Origin: Nitrospira sp.
GTDB taxonomy: Bacteria > Nitrospirota > Nitrospiria > Nitrospirales > Nitrospiraceae
Assembly: GCA_030653545.1 (NCBI GenBank)
Contig: JAURZE010000024.1
Coordinates: 124,001-188,000, forward strand
Direction of reading: 5' to 3'
DNA: 64,000 nucleotides
Shown: positions 58,614 to 64,000 of the stretch, in pieces
Layout of the letters: each line of letters opens with the position of its first letter
Numbering within the stretch: position 1 is the first letter of the stretch
Made by a program: the position numbers and the translations under genes
The notes under the pieces: generated by a model
The model's input: only the letters and a program-made list of their open reading frames with translations
The model's database searches: none
What the model was told of the DNA's origin: nothing

Positions 58614-59693
58614 CTACACGTTGGCTGTGTCGATCTGCTGCTGTTGCGCTTTCAACGCCTGGACAAATTCATCCAGATCGCCTTCCATCACCAATTCAAG
58701 CTTGTGCAACGTCATGCCAACCCGATGGTCGGTGACGCGATTCTGCGGGAAGTTGTAGGTGCGAATCTTCTCGCTCCGCTCGCCGGTCCCGACCTGGGAT
58801 TTTCTGTTCTGGGCGATCTCTGCGTCGTGCTTTTCCCGCTCCGCCTCAACAATTCTCGCGCGCAAGGTCCGCATGGCTTTCGTGCGATTCTTCAGTTGCG
58901 ACCGTTCGTCCTGACAACTGACCACCACCCCGGTGGGGATATGGGTAATGCGCACCGCGGACTTGGTCGTATTGACGCTCTGCCCGCCGGCGCCGGAGGA
59001 GCAGAAGGTATCGATTCGGAGATCTCCCGGATCGATCTTGACGTCGATTTCGTCGACTTCCGGCATGACCGCCACCGTCACGGTGGACGTATGGATCCGG
59101 CCGGCCGCTTCCGTCACCGGCACACGCTGCACGCGGTGCACGCCGGCTTCGTACTTAAAATGACTATAGGCCCCCTTGCCCTCGATCAATGCCGTGATGT
59201 TCTTATACCCGCCTATGCCGGTTTCGGTGGCCTCGACGGTATCAACCTTGAACCCTTTCTGCTCCGCATATTTGCTGTAGAGGCGAAAGAGCTCTCCGGC
59301 GAATAGCGCGGCTTCATCGCCGCCGGTCCCGGCCCGAATTTCCAACAACAGACTCTTCTCATCCCGCGGATCTTTGGGAATCAAGAACTCTTTAACCTGC
59401 TCTTCCATGGTCGCTTGCTGCCGCTGCAACTCCGCCGTTTCGTCAGCGGCCATCTCATGCATCTCACGACCGGCTGAGGGATCGGCGAGAATATGCGCCG
59501 CCTCTTCAAGCTGTCGGACGTTCCCGCGGTAGCTCTCAAACAACTGCGCCGCCGGCTCAAGATCTACCCGCTCCTTGCTCAGTTTGTGGAGTTGGCCCGG
59601 CTGACTGACGACCGAGGGGTCCATGAGCTGATCGGTCAACTCTTGGAATCGCGATGCCACGGATTCCCATTTTTTGAGTAGGGCGGCTTCCAT
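58614..59693 (-). CDS. prfA: Peptide chain release factor 1
   Basis: This 359-residue factor terminates translation at UAA and UAG. It has the GGQ motif in SSGAGGQSVNTTKSAV, RIHTSTVTVAVMPE and the PVT codon-recognition motif in RVPVTEAAG. ATG at 59693 gives the normal RF1 length; a repeat element lies just upstream. Confidence 0.97.
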   Translation of the reverse strand: MEAALLKKWESVASRFQELTDQLMDPSVVSQPGQLHKLSKERVDLEPAAQLFESYRGNVRQLEEAAHILADPSAGREMHEMAADETAELQRQQATMEEQVKEFLIPKDPRDEKSLLLEIRAGTGGDEAALFAGELFRLYSKYAEQKGFKVDTVEATETGIGGYKNITALIEGKGAYSHFKYEAGVHRVQRVPVTEAAGRIHTSTVTVAVMPEVDEIDVKIDPGDLRIDTFCSSGAGGQSVNTTKSAVRITHIPTGVVVSCQDERSQLKNRTKAMRTLRARIVEAEREKHDAEIAQNRKSQVGTGERSEKIRTYNFPQNRVTDHRVGMTLHKLELVMEGDLDEFVQALKAQQQQIDTANV

Positions 59694-59709
59694 CGTTCTC
59701 GTTCCTAGC

Positions 59710-59831
59710 AGGATACTGAAAAAGTCCGCCAGCGGCGTTCTCGCTTCGTTCAGACCCCTCAACGTACCCCAGAGGGTACGCCTCGGTACTTCACTCGCTG
59801 CGGCCTTGCCGGACGGCCTTTTGAGCATCCT
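59710..59831 (+). repeat. MITE-like repeat, copy B, between prfA and rpmE
   Basis: The element begins AGGATACTGAAAAAG and ends CTTTTGAGCATCCT, imperfect terminal inverted repeats. The interior has a CGTACCC-CAGA-GGGTACG palindrome and TGCGGCCTTGC. It aligns with copy A at 37366-37533. No transposase or coding region is inside; it lies 17 bases upstream of the prfA start. Confidence 0.55.
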
Positions 59832-59846
59832 AACGTTCGATCAGGC

Positions 59847-59890
59847 CAAAAAACAAAGAGACCCTGCTCCAAGGCGAAGCAGGGTCTCTT
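59847..59890 (-). terminator. Rho-independent terminator after rpmE
   Basis: On the minus strand AAGAGACCCTGCT and AGCAGGGTCTCTT form a 13-bp stem followed by TGTTTTTT. It ends the rpmE transcript before the repeat element and prfA. Confidence 0.88.
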
Positions 59891-59908
59891 CTATGACACG
59901 TAGAGTGG

Positions 59909-60115
59909 CTACTTGTCCTTCTTCGCGTACTTCTTCTTAAACCGTTCGACCCGTCCTTCGGTATCGATAATTTTTTGCGTGCCGGTAAAAAACGGATGAC
60001 AGGCACCGCAAATATCGACGCTAATTTCCCCGATGGTCGTGCGCGTCTTGAATGAGTTACCACAAGCGCAATGAACCGTGGCTTCCCGATACATTGGATG
60101 AATACCCTTTTGCAT
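59909..60115 (-). CDS. rpmE: 50S ribosomal protein L31
   Basis: This 68-residue protein is the zinc-binding (Cys-containing) L31 type, with CACG near residue 17 and CGAC near residue 37. It is part of the large subunit. It lies 97 bases downstream of rho and has its own terminator. Confidence 0.97.
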   Translation of the reverse strand: MQKGIHPMYREATVHCACGNSFKTRTTIGEISVDICGACHPFFTGTQKIIDTEGRVERFKKKYAKKDK

Positions 60116-60212
60116 GACCTACGACTCCTTGCCAAACATTCGTTCAGGTTCCTGGCCCCACGCCAGGAGCGGTACACTCTATCCGAACCACAGGGGTAGA
60201 AACAAGCGTCTC

Positions 60213-61484
60213 CTACCGATTCATGGATTGCAGGAATTCCTGATTGGTTTTGGTCCCGCCTATTTTGTCCATCAGGAACTCCATCGCTTCCATCGTTCCC
60301 AACGGGCTCAGGACCTTCCGCAAGATCCACATCTTATTGAGCCGATCCTTATCCACCAACAACTCTTCTTTTCTGGTTCCGGACTTGCTGATATCGATCG
60401 CCGGGAAGAGACGCTTGTCGGCCAAGCGACGATCCAGATGGACTTCCATATTGCCGGTTCCTTTGAACTCTTCGAAGATCACGTCATCCATGCGGCTGCC
60501 GGTATCGACCAGCGCAGAGGCCATGATCGTCAAGCTCCCGCCGTGCTCGATGTTGCGGGCGGCACCGAAGAAGCGCTTGGGCCGCTGCAGCGCGTTGGAA
60601 TCGAGACCGCCGGAGAGGACCTTGCCGCTGGGCGGAGCGATGGTATTATACGCACGTGCGAGACGCGTAATGCTATCCAACAGAATCACGACGTCCTTCT
60701 TGTGCTCGACCAATCGTTTAGCCTTCTCCAGCACCATTTCAGCGACTTGCGCATGGCGCTGTGCCGGCTCATCGAACGTCGAACTGATGACTTCGGCCTT
60801 GACCTGCCGCTGCCAGTCGGTGACTTCTTCCGGCCGCTCGTCGATCAACAACACGATCAGCGTCACTTCTTTGTGATTCTTCAGGATGGCCCGCGCAAGG
60901 GCTTGCAGCAACATCGTCTTACCGGTGCGGGGAGCGGCCACGATCAGTCCGCGCTGACCCTTCCCGATTGGCGTGGTTAAGTCCATCACGCGCGTGCAAT
61001 ATTCTTCGCGGTCAAATTCGAGATTGAGTCGTTCTTCGGGATAGAGGGGCGTCAGGTTGTCAAAGAGGATCTTATCCCGCGAGACTTCCGGGTCTTCGTA
61101 GTTGACCTTCTCGACTTTGAGCAGCGCAAAGTACCGCTCGCTCTCCTTGGGAGGCCTGATCTGCCCTGAGACGGTGTCACCGGTACGCAAATTAAACCGG
61201 CGAATTTGCGACGGCGAAATATAGATATCGTCGGGCCCTGGGAGATAGTTGGAGTCGGGAGCGCGCAAAAATCCAAATCCGTCCGGAAGGGTTTCCAGAA
61301 CGCCTTCTCCATAGACGACGCCGTTCTTTTCGGTCTGGCCTTGAAGAATGGCGAAGATAAGCTCCTGTTTCCGCAGATTGGCCGATCCTTCGATCTTGAG
61401 GTCACGCGCCACCTCGTTCAGATCGGCGATGGATTTCTGCTTCAACTCCGCCAAATACATGACCTCTCCCTTAGCAGCTTGCAT
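60213..61484 (-). CDS. rho: Transcription termination factor Rho
   Basis: This 423-residue hexameric RNA helicase terminates transcription. An N-terminal Rho_N helix domain (about 10-50), a cold-shock RNA-binding domain (about 55-125, [22 protein letters not shown]) and an ATPase domain with [13 protein letters not shown] (Walker A) and [14 protein letters not shown] are clear. An ATG eight codons later is an alternative start. Confidence 0.98.
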   Translation of the reverse strand: MQAAKGEVMYLAELKQKSIADLNEVARDLKIEGSANLRKQELIFAILQGQTEKNGVVYGEGVLETLPDGFGFLRAPDSNYLPGPDDIYISPSQIRRFNLRTGDTVSGQIRPPKESERYFALLKVEKVNYEDPEVSRDKILFDNLTPLYPEERLNLEFDREEYCTRVMDLTTPIGKGQRGLIVAAPRTGKTMLLQALARAILKNHKEVTLIVLLIDERPEEVTDWQRQVKAEVISSTFDEPAQRHAQVAEMVLEKAKRLVEHKKDVVILLDSITRLARAYNTIAPPSGKVLSGGLDSNALQRPKRFFGAARNIEHGGSLTIMASALVDTGSRMDDVIFEEFKGTGNMEVHLDRRLADKRLFPAIDISKSGTRKEELLVDKDRLNKMWILRKVLSPLGTMEAMEFLMDKIGGTKTNQEFLQSMNR

Positions 61485-61962
61485 AGCGCTCCTATCGAGC
61501 CATCGGCTCTGTTGTCATGAACAAGAACTCACTAGATTGATTGACCATTCGTGGGAACAGATGTGTGTTTGTGTTTGAATCAGCGATATCGTAGTTTTGA
61601 GAGGACGATTCGTACGGTGCCTTGGCTACGCACGTTTCATGGTTATGAAGATGCTGCCCCGAGTCTCCGAAACATCTGAGAAATTGACCGTGATCAATGG
61701 ATATTAGTGGCGTTCGCCTTCTACTTCAATGCTGACCAACTCAGTGTGGTTTCGATTCGAGAAAGATTCCGGAGGTTGAAATTACGTGGAGAGCGATTCG
61801 CATCAAATGTGAATGCTACAGCGGATGATACGCATGGCTCCATCCATTGTCAACAGAACAAAACATTTTTCTCCATTCTCCGGCCGTCTCTACGTAAAGC
61901 GCCCGCTCCCATTGAATCGGGAAAAGGGCTGTGATACACAGCCTCAAGGAGTACCGACGACT
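61485..61962. other. Divergent intergenic region rho/DUF2203
   Basis: These 478 bases have no convincing gene. They are more AT-rich than neighbours and must contain the rho promoter and leader on one strand and the DUF2203 promoter on the other. No clear -35/-10 pair, hairpin or riboswitch was found by eye. Confidence 0.5.
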
Positions 61963-62376
61963 ATGGCTGAAGATCGAGATGAAGACAGTCCGGGACGAGT
62001 CTTTACGCTATTTGAAGCGAATCAACTCATTCCGCAGCTCCAAACCCACCTGGAGACCGTCAAGCAATTCAAGTCTGTCCTCGTCCGAACGCGCGATGAG
62101 GTCCGTAAGGCCTCAGAACAAGCGCTCTATGGAGGCGGAACGTCTGTGGGAACCCAATACGTGATCAGCCTGCAAACGATTAGTTCCAATCTTCACGCCA
62201 TCCATGAATTGGGTGTCCACGTGAAAGATATCGATCTAGGCCTGTGCGACTTTCCTCACGCCCGTGACGGACGAATCGTGTATCTCTGCTGGAAGCTTGG
62301 AGAAACCGAAGTCCGTTGGTGGCATGAAGTGACGCATGGATACAAAGACCGATGCCCCCTTGAAGGCCCTGCCTAA
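61963..62376 (+). CDS. DUF2203 family protein
   Basis: This 137-residue cytoplasmic protein matches DUF2203: TLFEANQLIPQLQTHLETVKQF at the start, GTQYVISLQTISSNLHAIHELGVHVKDIDLGLCDFPH in the middle and CWKLGETEVRWWHE near the end (each cited in part). Function unknown. ATG 61963 is preceded by AAGGAG 12 bases upstream, slightly far. It is followed 55 bases on by a YciI gene. Confidence 0.8.
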   Translation: MAEDRDEDSPGRVFTLFEANQLIPQLQTHLETVKQFKSVLVRTRDEVRKASEQALYGGGTSVGTQYVISLQTISSNLHAIHELGVHVKDIDLGLCDFPHARDGRIVYLCWKLGETEVRWWHEVTHGYKDRCPLEGPA

Positions 62377-62431
62377 ATCCCGTTCATAACGAAATTAGTG
62401 AGCCAGACCTGCTCGCGAGGAAAGATCTACA

Positions 62432-62704
62432 ATGAAATTTGTAATTCTTGGTTACGACGGCCCTGAAGGAGAAGCGAAACGGAAAATCCATCGCCCAGCC
62501 CACCTCGCCAATCTTGAACCATTAGCGCAACAAGGCCGCGTCATTCTTGCCGGTCCCCTCACAGACAAAGCCGGCAGTTTGATGGTGCTGGAGTTCGAGT
62601 CGCAGGCTGAGGCCGAGCACTTCGCCAACCAGGATCCCTATATGGTGAACGGCGTCTTTGAGCGGGTTGAAGTTCACCCGTTCATGCAGGTATTACCCAA
62701 ATAA
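62432..62704 (+). CDS. YciI-like protein
   Basis: This 90-residue ferredoxin-fold protein matches the YCII family: FVILGYDGPEG, RPAHLANLEPLAQQGRVILAGPL and FANQDPYMVNGVFERVEVHPF. The conserved His-Asp pair (RPAHLANL; NQDPY) suggests a small enzyme or binding protein. Exact role unknown. Confidence 0.85.
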   Translation: MKFVILGYDGPEGEAKRKIHRPAHLANLEPLAQQGRVILAGPLTDKAGSLMVLEFESQAEAEHFANQDPYMVNGVFERVEVHPFMQVLPK

Positions 62705-62790
62705 GTTGAGCACTTCTGCACTTCACAATATTTCATCTCACCATTCCTTGGCCCAACTAAGATTCAAGCGCTAGCCCTACCTTGGGTGCA

Positions 62791-62819
62791 TTGTCCGTCC
62801 AGACATCGCGCGGTATAGT
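62791..62819 (+). promoter_or_regulatory. Promoter for possible leaderless TPR gene
   Basis: TTGTCC (62791-62796), a 17-base spacer and TATAGT (62814-62819) form a promoter. The ATG of the next gene begins seven bases after the -10, where transcription would start, and no ribosome binding site precedes it. Confidence 0.5.
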
Positions 62820-62825
62820 TATACT

Positions 62826-64000
62826 ATGAATCGCTCGATTTTGCTGCCGCTCACACGTCTCACCATGTCGCTATCCATACTCTTTCTCGTTGCTCCTGGC
62901 GCCACCGCAACCGAAACCACGGTCGTGGCCGAAGGGCAATATGTCATGGCCGACGGCGATACGTTGGCTATGGCGGAAGACAAAGTTCTGCAACGCGCCC
63001 AACGCAAAGCCGTTGAGGAGGCCGGAATTTATCTCGAATCAACTTTCCACGATTACGAATCGGTTCGGAACGGGAAACGCACGCAAATCAGCTCCCTTGA
63101 AATTCGAACGCTCGCTGCGGCCATTACCAAAACGGACGTGCTGGAATCCCGGCGCAGCTTTGAGCATGATCGACCGGTTTTCACCATTCGCATTCGAGCC
63201 GTTGTGAATTTAGACCAGCTCCAAGAGGCTGTTCGCCGATGGCGGTCCGAAGAGCAATTAGCCGCACATTTCCGACAATTACAAAAGGAAAATGCCGAGC
63301 TCAAAGCGCAACTCCGCGAGACACAGGCGCCGCCCTCAGGTGTGCGCACGCTCGTCATCGAGCCACCAGGACGCACAGGCCCGCAGGGACAGGCGCGCCA
63401 CCTCCTAGAGACTGCCCTCCACTCACACAACCTTCGCCAGAAAATCGACCTGACATCACAAGCCACAACCCTGGATCCTCAGTTCGTAGATCCGTTGATT
63501 GTCAGGGGACAGACCTATCTAAAGATGGCTTCTCTGGCTTTTTCCAACAAATCTCGCCCGAGTGAATATTCGGAGTCTATCGACTGTGCTCGAATGGATT
63601 TTGACCGCGCCCTCATTTTGGACGCAAGAAATCCGTGGGCACTCCTCGGACAAGGAGATGTGAATACGTGGCTGAATCAGCCGGAAGAGGCCGAAAGGGC
63701 TTACTCGCAGGCCTTGGAAATCGATCCGTTTTTCGACATCGCCCGCCAGAGGCTCATTCGCGTTACCACCACTCAGGCCCGCAAACTGGTATCTGCCAAA
63801 CAATGGGGGCCCGCGATGACGACCCTCAATCGGACCCTCAACTTATCGGTCTCTGAAAGCTGGATCCCTTCTCAAAAAGAGGCCTACCTCCTCCGAGGCG
63901 AACTCCATCAAAAGATGAATCAGCCTGCGCAAGCTATTGATGATTTGAGCGTCGTCATCGGCATAGACCCTACGCACCTCCAGGCGCTCTTCATGCGTGG
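62826..64000 (+). CDS. Exported TPR protein, 3' truncated
   Basis: The frame stays open for 391 codons to the window end. It has a signal peptide (about 1-29, ending ATA), an N-terminal beta/alpha region (about 30-125) with VLQRAQRKAVEEAGIYLES like flagellar assembly or LPP20-type domains, a short coiled coil (about 145-165) and tetratricopeptide repeats from about residue 220. The protein is probably periplasmic and scaffolding; function unknown. Confidence 0.8.
   Translation, partial: MNRSILLPLTRLTMSLSILFLVAPGATATETTVVAEGQYVMADGDTLAMAEDKVLQRAQRKAVEEAGIYLESTFHDYESVRNGKRTQISSLEIRTLAAAITKTDVLESRRSFEHDRPVFTIRIRAVVNLDQLQEAVRRWRSEEQLAAHFRQLQKENAELKAQLRETQAPPSGVRTLVIEPPGRTGPQGQARHLLETALHSHNLRQKIDLTSQATTLDPQFVDPLIVRGQTYLKMASLAFSNKSRPSEYSESIDCARMDFDRALILDARNPWALLGQGDVNTWLNQPEEAERAYSQALEIDPFFDIARQRLIRVTTTQARKLVSAKQWGPAMTTLNRTLNLSVSESWIPSQKEAYLLRGELHQKMNQPAQAIDDLSVVIGIDPTHLQALFMR

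Noticed and set aside
59830-60330. 166-residue minus-strand frame overlapping rpmE
   Set aside because: It crosses the rpmE gene and its terminator in another frame; L31 is unambiguous.

Overview
The window reads as chromosomal DNA of a Gram-negative, GC-rich bacterium. It carries TonB systems, outer-membrane barrels, many lipoproteins, phosphatidylserine synthase/decarboxylase and a rod-shape operon. Gene content and style fit Nitrospirota, most likely a Nitrospira; that assignment is inference because no rRNA is present.

Region 1 (1-16.4 kb) is an iron-acquisition island. It holds an FbpBC-type ABC importer (partial), exbB-exbD-tonB, a lipoprotein and ApbE on the minus strand, and then a Fur-box promoter (about 5.24 kb). 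That promoter drives a Com-like zinc-finger microprotein, an outer-membrane barrel, a lipoprotein, an FMN-binding flavoprotein (the expected ApbE substrate), a His-rich membrane protein and an HD-GYP protein. A second Fur-box promoter (about 9.75 kb) leads through two tandem hairpin leader elements into a second Com-like gene, an exbD remnant, a second tonB, a frameshifted PepSY gene, a small periplasmic protein, a FecA-type receptor, a third Com-like gene and a duplicated HD-GYP gene. Two convergent bacterioferritin genes close the island.

Region 2 (17-30.5 kb) is housekeeping: topA, dprA, rng, the rodA-mrdA-mreDCB shape operon, an RDD membrane protein, a SurA-N-like protein and queA.

Region 3 (30.5-42.8 kb), all on the minus strand, is branched-chain amino acid and phospholipid synthesis: ilvB-ilvN-ilvC-psd-pssA, then a leucine T-box leader and a MITE-like repeat, then leuA-cupin-leuB-NHL-asd-DUF2905-spoIID-like-queA. 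The T-box places the leucine genes under tRNA-Leu control separately from the ilv genes upstream.

Region 4 (42.8-50.1 kb) has rnpB (RNase P RNA), an M48 protease, an RNase HIII-like gene, a zinc-ribbon coiled-coil protein, a CAU-anticodon tRNA, rpoD, dnaG and a HIT protein.

Region 5 (50.1-61.5 kb) has the histidine genes hisG-D-B, a terminator, then hisH-lipoprotein-hisA-F-IE, preceded by rho-rpmE-prfA-prmC-murA. The window ends with plus-strand DUF2203, YciI and a truncated TPR gene.

The most interesting unexplained structure lies in region 1. Three Com-like microproteins and four copies of a spaced hairpin leader sit around Fur-controlled iron genes, next to an ApbE/FMN-binding electron-transfer module.
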